Positions 26,319 through 36,085 of a stretch of DNA of 64,000 nt are shown here, piece by piece (the first letter of the stretch is position 1; every line of letters begins with the position of its first letter). The translations under genes were made by a program, and so were the position numbers. This stretch comes from Streptomyces sp. AM 2-1-1 (lineage in GTDB: Bacteria > Actinomycetota > Actinomycetes > Streptomycetales > Streptomycetaceae): NCBI RefSeq assembly GCF_029167645.1, contig NZ_CP119147.1, positions 6,404,501 through 6,468,500 on the forward strand, read 5' to 3'. The notes below the pieces were generated by a model. It was not told where the DNA came from. It ran no database searches and saw nothing but the letters and a program-made list of their open reading frames with translations.

Positions 26319-26462
26319 GGCGTCGATCCTGACGTACGGCACGGCCATCGGCCAAGGAGGAACCCGACAGCAGAGGCGGGGAGGCTGTGTGTGTATTGCC
26401 ACACCCTGACCGTCTGCGCCCCCGGCTACCCTCTGTGAGCTGCCTACAAAAGGGACCTCCCG
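26319..26462. promoter_or_regulatory. Divergent bioB/bioF control region
   Basis: A 144-bp region between the divergent bioB and bioF starts. It contains GTGTGTATTGCCACAC (about 26388-26403), an imperfect inverted repeat with GTGTG/CACAC ends, and an A-rich ribosome-binding site for bioF (AAAAGGGA). A biotin-responsive repressor (BioQ or BirA type) would be expected to bind here by family knowledge, but I do not recognise a defined operator. Confidence 0.4.
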
Positions 26463-27611
26463 ATGGCCTTCGCCCCGTTCGACTGGACCGACGAGGAGTC
26501 CGGCCGCCGTGCCGCCGCCGGACTCGTCCGCACGCTGCGCCCGCGGTCCGCCGCCACCGAGGTCCTGGACCTCGCGAGCAACGACTACCTCGGGCTCACC
26601 CGGCACCCCCGGGTGACCTCGGCGGCGGCCGACGCGGCGCGGAAGTGGGGCGCGGGCGCCTCCGGTTCACGCCTGGTCACCGGCTCCACCACGCTGCACG
26701 CGGAGCTCGAACGCGAACTCGCCGAGTTCTGCGGGTTCGAGGCCGCACTGGTCTTCTCCTCCGGTTACACGGCCAACCTGGCCGCGCTCACCGCGCTCTC
26801 CCGCCCGGACGGGCTCATCGTCTCCGACGCGGCCAACCACGCCTCCATCGTGGACGGTTGCCGACTGGCCCGGGCGAGGACCGAAGTGGTGGCGCACGCC
26901 GATCCCCAGGCCGTGGGGAAATCCCTGGAGGCCCACGACGGCCCGGCGCTCGCCGTCACCGACTCCGTGTTCTCCGTCGACGGCGACGCGGCCCCGCTCG
27001 CCGCTCTCGCCGCCGTCTGCCGGAATGCGGGCGCCGGACTACTGGTCGACGACGCCCACGGTCTCGGGGTGCTCGGCGCGGGCGGGCGCGGCGCGCCGGC
27101 CGCCTGCGGGCTCGCGGGGGACGACGGGGTCGTGGCCACGCTGACCCTCTCCAAGTCCCTGGGCAGTCAGGGCGGTGCCGTCCTGGGTCCCGCCCGGGTG
27201 ATCCACCACCTCGTCAACACGGCCCGGACGTTCATCTTCGACACCGGCCTCGCGCCCGCGGCGGTGGGCGCCGCCCTCGCGAGCCTCGCGGTGCTGCGGA
27301 GCGAGCCGGAACGCGCCGAGCGGGCGCGTGACGTGGCCGCCCGGATGCACGGGCGGCTCACCGCCTCGGGCCTCCACGCCGCACGCCCGGACGCGGCGGT
27401 GGTCTCGGTGCGGGCACCCTCCCCCGAGGCGGCGGTCCGCTGGGCGGCGGAGTGCCGGGACGGCGGGATCGCTGTGGGGTGCTTCCGGCCGCCGTCGGTC
27501 CCGGACGGCGTCTCGCGTCTCCGGCTCACCGCGCGGGCGGACCTGACGGACGACCGGATCGACGCCGCTCTGGACACGATCGTGCGTACGGCTCCGAGGG
27601 GCGACGCCTGA
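26463..27611 (+). CDS. bioF: 8-amino-7-oxononanoate synthase
   Basis: 382 aa from ATG 26463, preceded by AAAGGGA. A PLP-dependent alpha-oxoamine synthase: [59 protein letters not shown] (PLP Asp/His) and [17 protein letters not shown] with the PLP Lys. It condenses pimeloyl-ACP (or pimeloyl-CoA) with alanine to KAPA, the first committed step of the biotin ring pathway. Divergent from bioB, so the four bio genes together cover pimeloyl thioester to biotin. Confidence 0.95.
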   Translation: MAFAPFDWTDEESGRRAAAGLVRTLRPRSAATEVLDLASNDYLGLTRHPRVTSAAADAARKWGAGASGSRLVTGSTTLHAELERELAEFCGFEAALVFSSGYTANLAALTALSRPDGLIVSDAANHASIVDGCRLARARTEVVAHADPQAVGKSLEAHDGPALAVTDSVFSVDGDAAPLAALAAVCRNAGAGLLVDDAHGLGVLGAGGRGAPAACGLAGDDGVVATLTLSKSLGSQGGAVLGPARVIHHLVNTARTFIFDTGLAPAAVGAALASLAVLRSEPERAERARDVAARMHGRLTASGLHAARPDAAVVSVRAPSPEAAVRWAAECRDGGIAVGCFRPPSVPDGVSRLRLTARADLTDDRIDAALDTIVRTAPRGDA

Positions 27612-27693
27612 CCGGAGAGCGCGGCCGTCCGGGCACGCCGCGAAGGCGGGCGCGGCCGGAAGCCGCCCCCCTTCCCGTCCGTGCGGCAGCTCC

Positions 27694-27906
27694 TTACGGG
27701 CGCAGGCCCGGATCCCGGAGTGCTGCAACGAAAGTCCTCCAGGCCGGCGCGGAGAACGACAGGCAGTCCTGGTCCACATCCTTGGAATCGCGTACGAGCA
27801 GCAGGTCCGGACCGCGAACCGCCGCTTCCACGCAGTTGTTCGCACCGGTGCTGCGGCTGCTGCGACGCCAGGACGAGAGGGACGGGGCGGCCGAACGGTC
27901 GAGCAT
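27694..27906 (-). CDS. DUF397 domain protein
   Basis: 70 aa from ATG 27906, with AGAGGA upstream. The DUF397 pattern is SLSSWRRSSRSTGANNCVEAA, then VRDSKDVDQDCLSFSAPAWRTFVAALRD. DUF397 proteins are small Streptomyces proteins encoded next to XRE/DUF5753 regulators (WhiJ/AbaA-type and Scr1/Scr2-type pairs). Here it follows the regulator gene by 111 bp on the same strand, so the pair is probably functionally linked, the regulator acting as antitoxin-like repressor and the DUF397 protein as its partner. Confidence 0.9.
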   Translation of the reverse strand: MLDRSAAPSLSSWRRSSRSTGANNCVEAAVRGPDLLLVRDSKDVDQDCLSFSAPAWRTFVAALRDPGLRP

Positions 27907-27917
27907 GGAGATCCTCT

Positions 27918-27949
27918 GGTTGTGGGGTTGTGGGGTTGTGGGGTTGCGG
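27918..27949 (+). repeat. Four tandem 8-bp repeats (GGTTGTGG)
   Basis: Three exact copies of GGTTGTGG and a fourth with one change (GGTTGCGG), located 12 nt upstream of the DUF397 start. On the message they would give a C/A-rich leader. Copy-number change could alter spacing between the regulator stop and the DUF397 start. Confidence 0.85.
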
Positions 27950-28017
27950 GGTCGGGGTCGGTACGCGTGCACGGCATCGGGCCCCGCCCCGGCGGGGCCG
28001 GCGGCCGGGGGCGTGGG

Positions 28018-28884
28018 TCATCCCGACCCGCTCTCGCGGCCGATCGCCGTGATGAGTTCCCGGGAGCGCTCGGGCGACAGCGCCCGTTGCCGCATCATGC
28101 GGAAGGCGGAACCGTACGCCTCCAGGTCCTCCTTCCGCTCCAGATAGTGACTGCGCGTCAAGTGGTCGAGAACGACCACGTCCAGAGCGGAAGTTGTCGG
28201 AAAGGAGAAGATGATGAAGGGGCCGGTCTGCCCGACGTACCCGCCGAGGCTGAAGGGCACCACCTGCACCCGCACGTGCGGCACCTCCGTCATCGCCGCC
28301 AGGTGGGCGAGCTGGGCGCGCATCACACGCCGTCCTCCCACCTCGCGCCGCAGTACGGCCTCGTCGAGAACGGCCGTGAGCCGGAGCGGGGCCTCGCAGC
28401 GGAGGACCGACTGGCGGGCGAGCCGCACCTCGACCAGGGCGTCCAGCCGTGAACCCGATATGCCGTCCAGTGCCGACTCGGTGACCGAGCGGGCGTAGTC
28501 GGCGGTCTGGAGCAGCCCCGGCAGCACCGAGGTCTCCAGCGTCCTCGCGGTCTCGGCCTGCGCCTCCAGCGCGATGAAGTCGCGGTACTGCGGCGGAATG
28601 ACGTCCCGGTAGGCGTGCCACCACCCCGCGTCCCGGTTCTCCGCCGAGCCCGCCAGAGCCGACAGCAGGGAACGCAGTTCGGGGTCGTCGACCGCGTACG
28701 CGTCCAGCAGTCGGCTCACGTCGGCCGGGGAGACTCCACTGGCCCCCGTCTCGATCCTGCTCACCTTCGACTGGTGCCAGCCGAGCAGCGACGCCGCCTG
28801 CCGGCTCGTGAATCCCGACGCGTGGCGCAGACTCCGCAGCTCCTCACCGAGTTTGCGTCGACGCACGACGGGGCCGTTGCCCAT
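28018..28884 (-). CDS. WhiJ-like XRE regulator with DUF5753
   Basis: 288 aa from ATG 28884. The N-terminal helix-turn-helix (about 10-65) reads LGEELRSLRHASGFTSRQAASLLGWHQSKVSRIETG. The remainder is a DUF5753 domain: WHAYRDVIPPQYRDFIALEAQAE, VLPGLLQTADYARSV, RLARQSVLRCEAPLRLTAVLDEAVL, VQVVPFSLGGYVG. Proteins of this type (WhiJ and its many paralogues in Streptomyces) influence development and antibiotic production and are encoded beside a DUF397 gene and an anti-sigma-like ATPase gene, both present here. Divergent from the ATPase gene, with an A/T-rich palindrome between them that may be its operator. Confidence 0.92.
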   Translation of the reverse strand: MGNGPVVRRRKLGEELRSLRHASGFTSRQAASLLGWHQSKVSRIETGASGVSPADVSRLLDAYAVDDPELRSLLSALAGSAENRDAGWWHAYRDVIPPQYRDFIALEAQAETARTLETSVLPGLLQTADYARSVTESALDGISGSRLDALVEVRLARQSVLRCEAPLRLTAVLDEAVLRREVGGRRVMRAQLAHLAAMTEVPHVRVQVVPFSLGGYVGQTGPFIIFSFPTTSALDVVVLDHLTRSHYLERKEDLEAYGSAFRMMRQRALSPERSRELITAIGRESGSG

Positions 28885-29010
28885 TCCGGTTTCCTTCCGC
28901 CGGGCGGCACGGCCGACCGTTCCGTGGGCCGACCGTCCCTCGGCCGACCTGGACGCAAGTGTGCCGAACGTTCGAGTCCCGGCGACGCCGAGTTCACCGC
29001 ATCGAGCGAT

Positions 29011-29026
29011 AGATATATGCATATCT
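29011..29026. promoter_or_regulatory. AT-rich palindrome in divergent WhiJ-like promoter region
   Basis: AGATAT-ATGC-ATATCT, 6-bp perfect arms with a 4-nt centre. It is the most AT-rich stretch in the region and lies between the divergent regulator (start 28884) and ATPase (start 29126). A candidate operator for the XRE regulator and/or part of a -10 region. Confidence 0.5.
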
Positions 29027-29125
29027 CGGCAGATCGTCACAGCACGGGGTCTGGCGGTGGCACTCTGGCGCCAGGCACAATCCGGGCCGATAGGGGTCGG
29101 CCGGGCGGAAAGGGACGGCGTCGCC

Positions 29126-29557
29126 ATGGCAGATCATCAGGAAGCACATGTCACCCTGCCGAGCGATCCCGCATCGGTGTCCGCGGCCCGCAGACACGTG
29201 GCCGGAGCTCTCACCGAGTGGGGGCTGCCCGACGACACCGACACCGCGGAGACGATGCGGCTGATCGTTTCGGAACTGGCCACCAACGCGATCCTGCACA
29301 CCTTCGGCCAGTCGCCCACCTTCACGGTCCGGCTCGTGCTCGACCGCGACGAAGTGCTGCGGCTCGGGGTGACCGACAGCCACCCCCGGTGGCCCAGGCG
29401 GCTGCCCGCCGCCGTGCAGCAGGACAACGGGCGCGGCCTCGCGATCATCCGGTCCCTGGTCAAGGAGTCCGGCGGACGGTTCGGCGTCACGGCGACCGAG
29501 GACGGCGGCAAGACCGTGTGGGTCGTGCTGCCCTGTGCCGCGGCGGTGGTGAGCTAG
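29126..29557 (+). CDS. Anti-sigma-like ATPase (HATPase_c, RsbW/AbaA-orfD type)
   Basis: 143 aa from ATG 29126 with AAAGGGA upstream. It is a stand-alone GHKL ATPase domain: MRLIVSELATNAILHTFG (N box), VLRLGVTDSHPRWP (G1, D-x-S/H) and NGRGLAIIRSLVKESGGRFG (G2), ending DGGKTVWVVLP. There is no transmembrane or histidine-kinase phosphoacceptor segment. Such proteins are anti-sigma or regulatory kinases resembling RsbW/SpoIIAB. It completes the three-part WhiJ-like set with the regulator and the DUF397 protein; the target sigma factor or partner is unknown. Confidence 0.88.
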   Translation: MADHQEAHVTLPSDPASVSAARRHVAGALTEWGLPDDTDTAETMRLIVSELATNAILHTFGQSPTFTVRLVLDRDEVLRLGVTDSHPRWPRRLPAAVQQDNGRGLAIIRSLVKESGGRFGVTATEDGGKTVWVVLPCAAAVVS

Positions 29558-29720
29558 AGCGACCTCGTGCACCGCATCCGAGGCCGCGCACCGGTCCACC
29601 GGGAACCGCGGCGCTCCGCGCGTCGGCGCGGTCGGCTCCGGACGGGCCGACCGCGCACCCCGGTGCGCGGCGTCCTGTCGGGAGCCGACCGCCACGCACC
29701 CGTGCACCGGGTCCGGGTGC

Positions 29721-30197
29721 TCAGCGCACCCGCCCGTACCAGACCCTCTTCGTCCAGATCCGTTCCAGTCGCACCACGGCGCCGGTCTTCGGGGAGTGCC
29801 AGATCTTCCCGCTGCCGGCGTAGATGCCCACGTGGTAGACGCTGCGGCCGCTGTGGAAGAAGACCAGGTCTCCCTTCCTGCGCTGCGAGGAGGTGATGTG
29901 ACGCGTCTTGTTGTACTGCTGCTGCGCCGTACGGGGAAGCTTCTTGCCGACCCGCTTGAACGAGTAGAGCGTCAGCCCGGAGCAGTCGAACCTGCGGGGG
30001 CCGGTGGCGCCCCACTGGTAGGGAGCGCCCTTCTTCGAGGCGGCCACACGGAGGGCCTTCGTGGCACGGGCGGCGGTGGCGGCGTCGGCGTCGTTCACCA
30101 GGCCGGGGGCCAGCATGGTCGAACTGAGAGCGAGAGTCAGGGCCGAGGCCGTACCGGCCCGGGCGAGCAGAGACGGGACATGAACCTGCGCAGTCAT
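29721..30197 (-). CDS. Secreted NlpC/P60 (C40) cell-wall peptidase
   Basis: 158 aa from ATG 30197, with GAAGGG 6 nt upstream; the frame also allows TTG 30203. An Ala-rich Sec signal peptide (residues 1-40) precedes the NlpC/P60 domain: APYQWGATGPRRFDCSGLTLYSF with the catalytic Cys, HSGRSVYHVGIYAGSGKIWHSP with the two His. It cleaves peptidoglycan stem peptides (gamma-D-Glu-mDAP type). It is under a ydaO/c-di-AMP riboswitch, as is common for Streptomyces cell-wall hydrolases, which links wall turnover to turgor and development. Confidence 0.93.
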   Translation of the reverse strand: MTAQVHVPSLLARAGTASALTLALSSTMLAPGLVNDADAATAARATKALRVAASKKGAPYQWGATGPRRFDCSGLTLYSFKRVGKKLPRTAQQQYNKTRHITSSQRRKGDLVFFHSGRSVYHVGIYAGSGKIWHSPKTGAVVRLERIWTKRVWYGRVR

Positions 30198-30214
30198 GCG
30201 CAACCCTTCGTCAG

Positions 30215-30392
30215 CCGCCTGTGAAAGATGACCTGTCGGGTTCGGGCTGGCGAAGTCGCCCGGCCGCGCGGTGCGGCTTCACCCCGAGGGACGGCCGGTA
30301 ACCCGGTCGGCCCGTTGTGCTCGGGTCCTCCACTCCTGCCGATCCACTCCTGTCGACCCGTCATCCGCTCGGCGGCAGGACTCGGCGTCCGC
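30215..30392 (-). ncRNA. ydaO/yuaA c-di-AMP riboswitch
   Basis: On the minus strand directly upstream of the NlpC/P60 gene I see the actinobacterial ydaO conserved blocks in order: a GACGCCGAGTCCTGCCGCC 5' segment, a CAGGAGTGGAGGACCCGA internal segment, CTCGGGGTGAAGCCGC, and the 3' segment CCCGAACCCGACAGGTCATC followed by ACAGGCGG. The 3' block ends about 18 nt before the start codon. The class is an OFF switch on c-di-AMP binding and commonly controls resuscitation-promoting factors and NlpC/P60 hydrolases. Boundaries are approximate. Confidence 0.88.
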
Positions 30393-30661
30393 GCGGACCG
30401 CCCCGTCAGGATGGCGGGGGCTTGTCGTCCCACGGATCTTGACCCAGGCCGTGCGGGATTTTCGAGGGGGCAGAGGCCGCCGGAGAGACCTGCCGCGGTT
30501 GCGCCGGGAGAGTAGGGGGAGCGCTCCGGACAGCCGGGAGCGCTTGTCGGGGCCGGGTCCGCACCCCCTGTGGCCTGCGGATTGCCGCCCATGGGGAGAA
30601 CCGCGGGGAGCGCAACTCGGAGCGGCGTCGCCAGGCTCGATCACCTGGACCGAACGGGTGA

Positions 30662-30674
30662 AATATCCGATATT
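30662..30674. promoter_or_regulatory. AATATC-C-GATATT palindrome
   Basis: A 13-bp perfect palindrome with a single central base (AATATC C GATATT), strikingly AT-rich in this genome. It lies between the riboswitch gene and the urease operon and could be a regulator site. No neighbour is close enough to assign. Confidence 0.4.
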
Positions 30675-30869
30675 CCTCACGGGCGTGTCGGCAGTTCCCC
30701 CACGCGGCGCCGCGCCCCGCTCCCTACCGGCCAACTCCTGGACACGCACGGTACGGTGACGCGGCCCGGGCGCCGCTCCCCGTCCAGGGCCCGCAGCGCC
30801 CGCGCCGGCGTCGTCGCGTGGATCCGCGTCCCGCCGCGCTCGTGCACCGGCGTCAGGGCGTCACGCAGC

Positions 30870-30932
30870 GCCGCCGCCTGTGCCACCAGGGCCGCCGCCT
30901 GTGCCACCAGGGCCGCCGCCTGCGCCTCCAGG
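30870..30932. repeat. Three tandem 21-bp repeats
   Basis: Unit GCCGCCGCCTGTGCCACCAGG (30870-30890, 30891-30911) and a third copy with two changes (30912-30932). Because 21 is a multiple of three, the minus strand in the frame ending at 30677 reads an LVAQAAA-type heptad three times. The coding status of that frame is uncertain. Confidence 0.85.
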
Positions 30933-31294
30933 GCCCCGGCCGCCCCCAGGCGACCGCAGGCTTCGCCCCCCAGGCGGGCGGGGGACCGTCCGGCGCGGCC
31001 GGAGAGCGACGCGCACCACCCTCCGTCGCGCCGTATACGAGGCGGGTGCGCGGGGACGGCCCGGCCGTGTCCGTCCGCGGGACGGCGGGACGGCTCACCT
31101 CCCCGACGCCGCCGCGGTCCGGTTCGCCGTCGTGTCGCCGCGGAACCGTCCCAGTTAACGCCACGGAAAAACTTCCGCCCTAACGTGCCATGCCTGGACG
31201 GTGGTTCGCCCCTCGGATGTCCACGGACCGTCGACATCCGGCAGGGTCCGCCGCGACCAGAGCCGGTACCGGGCGCGAGACGACGAGGTGAAGC

Positions 31295-31597
31295 GTGCAA
31301 CTGTCCCCGCACGAGCAGGAGCGACTGCTCATCCATGTGGCCGCCGACGTCGCCGAGAGGCGCCGGGCGCGCGGGCTGCGGCTCAACCATCCGGAGGCGG
31401 TCGCGCTGATCACCTCGCACCTCCTGGAGGGCGCACGCGACGGCCGGAGCGTCGCCGAACTCATGGCGTCCGGACGCGCGGTGCTCACCCGCCGCGACGT
31501 CATGGACGGCATCCCGGAGATGATCCACGACGTCCAGGTGGAGGCCACCTTCCCGGACGGCACCAAGCTCGTCACCGTCCACGATCCGATCGTCTGA
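31295..31597 (+). CDS. ureA: Urease gamma subunit
   Basis: 100 aa from GTG 31295, preceded by GAGGTGAAG. The family sequence is clear: [21 protein letters not shown] at the N-terminus, [21 protein letters not shown] and [28 protein letters not shown]. With UreB and UreC it forms the urease trimer that hydrolyses urea to ammonia and carbamate. First gene of the ureABCFGD operon; ureB follows within a few bases. A possible promoter or operator lies upstream near 31155-31186. Confidence 0.97.
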   Translation: MQLSPHEQERLLIHVAADVAERRRARGLRLNHPEAVALITSHLLEGARDGRSVAELMASGRAVLTRRDVMDGIPEMIHDVQVEATFPDGTKLVTVHDPIV

Positions 31598-31609
31598 GGG
31601 GTGCCACCG

Positions 31610-31921
31610 GTGATTCCCGGAGAGATCCTGTACGCGGAGGGGCCCGTGCCGATCAACGAGGGCCGTCCCGTCACCCGTCTCACCGTCCTCAACGCGGCCG
31701 ACCGGCCCGTCCAGGTCGGCTCCCACTACCACTTCGCCGAGGCCAACCCCGGCCTCGACTTCGACCGCGAGGCCGCCCGCGGCCTGCGGCTGAACATCGC
31801 CGCCGGGACGGCCGTGCGTTTCGAGCCCGGCATCCCGACGGACGTCGAACTCGTCCCGCTCGCCGGCGCCCGCGTCGTCCCCGGCCTGCGCGGCGCGACC
31901 GGAGGTGCCCTCGATGGCTGA
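31610..31921 (+). CDS. ureB: Urease beta subunit
   Basis: 103 aa from GTG 31610 ([18 protein letters not shown]), which has GAGGGG at a sensible distance; GTG 31601 would add three residues. Typical blocks: [21 protein letters not shown] and [21 protein letters not shown]. Structural subunit of urease. Its stop overlaps the start of ureC by 8 bp, so the two are translationally coupled. Confidence 0.96.
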   Translation: MIPGEILYAEGPVPINEGRPVTRLTVLNAADRPVQVGSHYHFAEANPGLDFDREAARGLRLNIAAGTAVRFEPGIPTDVELVPLAGARVVPGLRGATGGALDG

Positions 31922-33635
31922 GCTCGACCGTGCCGTGTACGCCGACCTGTTCGGCCCGACCACCGGCGACCGCATCCGGCTCGCCGACACCTCCCTGCTG
32001 GTGGAGATCGAGGAGGACCGCTCGGGCGGACCCGGACTCGCCGGTGACGAAGCCGTCTTCGGGGGTGGCAAGGTGATCCGTGAGTCCATGGGCCAGGCCC
32101 GCACCACCCGCGCCGAGGGCGCCCCGGACACGGTCATCACCGGGGCGGTCGTCCTCGACCACTGGGGGATCGTCAAGGCCGACATCGGCATCCGGGACGG
32201 GCGCATCACCGGCATCGGCAAGGCCGGCAACCCCGACACGATGGACGGCGTCCACCCCGAGCTCGTCATCGGGCCGGAGACCGAGATCATCGCGGGGAAC
32301 GGCAAGATCCTCACGGCGGGCGCCATCGACGCGCACGTCCACTTCATCTCGCCGACCCTCGTCGACCAGGCTCTCTCCTCCGGGATCACCACCCTCGTCG
32401 GTGGCGGTACCGGACCGGCCGAGGGCACCAAGGCGACCACGGTCACCCCGGGCTCCTGGCACCTCGCCCGGATGTTCGCGGCGCTGGAGGGGGCACCCGT
32501 CAACATCGGGCTCCTCGGCAAGGGCAACACCATGTCGCACGAGGCCATGTGGGCCCAACTCCGCGGCGGGGCGCTCGGATTCAAGATCCACGAGGACTGG
32601 GGCGCGACACCCGCCGTGATCGACGCCTGCCTGCGGGTCTGCGAGGAGAGCGGCGCCCAGCTCGCCATCCACACGGACACCCTCAACGAGGCCGGCTTCG
32701 TGGCGGACACCCTCGCCGCGATCGCGGGCCGTACGATCCACGCCTACCACACCGAGGGGGCGGGGGGCGGGCACGCACCCGACATCATCACGGTCGTGTC
32801 GGAGCCGTACGTCCTGCCGAGCTCCACCAACCCGACGCGACCGCACACCGTCAACACCATCGAGGAACACCTCGACATGCTGATGGTCTGCCACCACCTC
32901 AACCCGGCCGTCCCCGAGGACCTGGCCTTCGCCGAGTCCCGTATCCGGCCCTCCACCATCGCGGCCGAGGACATCCTGCACGACCTCGGCGCCATCTCGA
33001 TCATCTCCTCGGACTCCCAGGCCATGGGCCGGATCGGGGAGGTCGTCCTGCGCACCTGGCAGACCGCGCACGTCATGAAGGTGCGCCGCGGCGCCCTCCC
33101 CGGCGACGGTGCGGCCGACAACCACCGGGCCCGCCGTTACGTCGCCAAGTACACGATCAACCCGGCGGTCGCGCAGGGGCTCGACCGGGAGATCGGCTCG
33201 GTCGAGACCGGCAAGCTCGCCGACCTCGTCCTCTGGGACCCCGCGTTCTTCGGCGTGAAGCCCCAACTGGTCATCAAGGGGGGACAGATCGCGTACGCGC
33301 AGATGGGTGACGCGAACGCCTCCATCCCGACTCCCCAGCCGGTCATGCCCCGGCCGATGTTCGGAGCCCTCGGCCAGGCCCCCGCCGCGAACTCCTTCAA
33401 CTTCGTCTCGGCGGCGGCCATCGAGGACGGGTTGCCCGAACGCCTCGGACTCGGCAAGAGGTTCGTGGCGATCACCGGCACCCGGGGCATCACCAAGGCG
33501 GACATGCGGGAGAACGACGCGCTGCCCCGGGTCCGGGTCGACCCGGACAGCTTCGCCGTGACGATCGACGGAGACCTCGTCGAACCCGCCCCGGCTGCCG
33601 AACTCCCCATGGCACAGCGCTACTTCCTCTTCTGA
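31914..33635 (+). CDS. ureC: Urease alpha (catalytic) subunit
   Basis: 573 aa from ATG 31914, with GGAGG 8-12 nt upstream; GTG 31905 is also in frame. The active site is complete: [11 protein letters not shown] with Ni ligands His141 and His143, the carbamylated Lys224 in [21 protein letters not shown], the flap MVCHHL with Cys326 and His327, and the Ni ligand Asp367 in [12 protein letters not shown]. These match Klebsiella His134/136, Lys217, Cys319/His320 and Asp360. Catalyses urea hydrolysis; the metallocentre is built by UreF, UreG and UreD encoded downstream. Confidence 0.98.
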   Translation: MAELDRAVYADLFGPTTGDRIRLADTSLLVEIEEDRSGGPGLAGDEAVFGGGKVIRESMGQARTTRAEGAPDTVITGAVVLDHWGIVKADIGIRDGRITGIGKAGNPDTMDGVHPELVIGPETEIIAGNGKILTAGAIDAHVHFISPTLVDQALSSGITTLVGGGTGPAEGTKATTVTPGSWHLARMFAALEGAPVNIGLLGKGNTMSHEAMWAQLRGGALGFKIHEDWGATPAVIDACLRVCEESGAQLAIHTDTLNEAGFVADTLAAIAGRTIHAYHTEGAGGGHAPDIITVVSEPYVLPSSTNPTRPHTVNTIEEHLDMLMVCHHLNPAVPEDLAFAESRIRPSTIAAEDILHDLGAISIISSDSQAMGRIGEVVLRTWQTAHVMKVRRGALPGDGAADNHRARRYVAKYTINPAVAQGLDREIGSVETGKLADLVLWDPAFFGVKPQLVIKGGQIAYAQMGDANASIPTPQPVMPRPMFGALGQAPAANSFNFVSAAAIEDGLPERLGLGKRFVAITGTRGITKADMRENDALPRVRVDPDSFAVTIDGDLVEPAPAAELPMAQRYFLF

Positions 33636-33647
33636 GCGGACGGGACC

Positions 33648-34310
33648 ATGTCACGCGCAGCCCTGCTCGTCCTTGCCGACGGCCGGTTCCCCGCAGGCGG
33701 CCACGCCCACTCCGGCGGCGCCGAACCGGCCGTCACGGCGGGACGCGTCCGCGATGCTGCCGGCCTCGCCGCCTTCTGCCGGGGCCGCCTGCACACCACC
33801 GGCCTCACCGCCGCCGCGCTCGCCGCGGCGGCGGCCCTGGGCCTCGACCCGCTCGCCCTCGACGAGGCGGCGGACGCCCGTACGCCCTCGCCCGCTCTGC
33901 GGGCCACCGCCCGCAAGCTCGGCCGGCAGCTGATGCGGGCCGCCCGGTCCACCTGGCCGGGGCCCGCCCTGGACGCGCTCGCGGCCGCCCGCCCCCGAGG
34001 CGCCCACCAGCCCGTCGTCCTCGGGCTCACCGCGGCGTCGGCCGGCCTGACCCCCGAGGACGCCGCGTACTGCGCGGCGTACGAGGCGGTCGGCGGGCCC
34101 GCGACCGCCGTCGTCCGGCTGCTCTCCCTCGACCCGTTCCAGGCCACCGCCGTCCTCGCCCGGCTCGCGCCCGAGCTCGACCGTGTCGCCGAACAGGCCA
34201 CCGCAGCGGCCCGGCAGGGCATCGACGCCCTGCCGGCCGCCTCGGCGCCGCTCCTCGACATCGCCGCCGAAACCCACGCCACCTGGCCGGTCCGGCTCTT
34301 CGCCTCATGA
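33648..34310 (+). CDS. ureF: Urease accessory protein UreF
   Basis: 220 aa. An all-helical Ala-rich protein with the UreF pattern: LLVLADGRFPAGGHAHSGGAEPAV, then HTTGLTAAALAAAAALG, and near the C-terminus LSLDPFQATAVLARLAPELDRVAEQA. UreF binds UreD and UreG and acts as the fidelity checkpoint for GTP-driven nickel insertion. It follows ureC by 12 bp. The next gene, ureG, is 144 bp downstream, an unusually large gap in this operon. Confidence 0.93.
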   Translation: MSRAALLVLADGRFPAGGHAHSGGAEPAVTAGRVRDAAGLAAFCRGRLHTTGLTAAALAAAAALGLDPLALDEAADARTPSPALRATARKLGRQLMRAARSTWPGPALDALAAARPRGAHQPVVLGLTAASAGLTPEDAAYCAAYEAVGGPATAVVRLLSLDPFQATAVLARLAPELDRVAEQATAAARQGIDALPAASAPLLDIAAETHATWPVRLFAS

Positions 34311-34454
34311 CCCCCGGGCGCTCTCCAGGGCGCCGGGAGTCTCCGTATCCGGCCCGCCGGCCCCGACCGTGCGCGCCCTCACCCCTCCCCTCAGGGCCGT
34401 CCGTCCGCGCGACCGGCGCGGTCGGACGACCCGCACCCACCCAGGAGCCGCACC

Positions 34455-35128
<674 letters not shown>

Positions 35129-35132
<4 letters not shown>

Positions 35133-35899
35133 GCGTCACCGCGACCGCCCGCGTCCGCGCCGTCGCGGACGGGCGGGGCGGCACGGCGCTGCCGGTGCTG
35201 GAGAGCGACGGCCCGCTCGCGCTCCGAAGGACCCGGGCCGCGGCCCCGTACACGGGGGTCACCCTCGTCGGCGCCATGAGCGCGCCCCTGGGGGGCGACC
35301 GCCTCGCCGTGGACGTGGACGCCGGGGAGGGGACCCGGCTCAGGGTCGGTGCCGCGGCGGCCACCGTCGCCCTCCCCGGCCCCGGGCCCGCCCACTACGA
35401 CGTCCGGCTGAGCGTGGGCGACGAGGCGGAGCTGCACTGGCTCCCGGAGCAGCTGATCTCCGCCCGCGGCAGTGAACTGCGGATGACCACCACCGTCGAA
35501 CTCGCCGCCACAGCACGGCTTGTGTACCGGGAGGAACAGGTGCTCGGCCGTCACGGCGAGGCGACCGGTGCCCTGGCCACCCGCCTCACCGTACGCCGCC
35601 GGGGACGCCCGCTGCTCGACCAGGAACTCTCCTACGGCCCCGGAGCCGCCGGCGGATGGGACGGCCCCGCCGTGCTGGGCGGACACCGGGCCGTCGGCCA
35701 ACTCCTCTTCGTGATGCCGGAATTCGAGGAGATGCCAGTAATGACCCGGCTTCTCGGCCCCACCGCCGTCCTGGCTCCGCTGGCGGGACCCGCCGCACTG
35801 GTGACGGCCGTCGCCACCGACGCGCGCAGGCTGCGCATCCTCCTGGACGAGGCGACGGCGCTGGTCCAGGACGGTGTCCGCGCTGGTCAACCCACCTGA
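35129..35899 (+). CDS. ureD: Urease accessory protein UreD (UreH)
   Basis: 256 aa from GTG 35129, overlapping the ureG stop (GTGA). UreD blocks present: [37 protein letters not shown], a basic [23 protein letters not shown] segment and [17 protein letters not shown]. UreD docks on the urease apoenzyme and provides the nickel tunnel. Last gene of the operon; a new secreted-hydrolase gene starts 187 bp later on the same strand with its own leader. Confidence 0.92.
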
Positions 35900-36085
35900 C
35901 ATGGCGGCAGATTGGGGCCGGTGGGCGGGAAGTCCGTTCAGCGGTACTTGAGTTGCCGGTTATCGGTTCGGCAAAGAAAGTGGGGGATGCCCTGTTCTCA
36001 GGAACCTCACAGAGGAAATGATCCACCAGAAACCGTAGATCCGTGCCGCTGCGACGCGGCGCGACACCCATGGGGGAGGTTCCAC

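Larger units (their letters stand above)
30393..31294. other. Long intergenic region before ureA
   Basis: About 900 bp with no confident gene. It holds the riboswitch promoter end, an AATATC-C-GATATT palindrome (30662-30674), a minus-strand frame ending at 30677 with genome-like codon bias and heptad repeats but no acceptable start, a 21-bp tandem repeat, an inverted repeat CGGAA-AAAC-TTCCG (31164-31177) and the urease promoter region just upstream of 31295. Confidence 0.5.
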
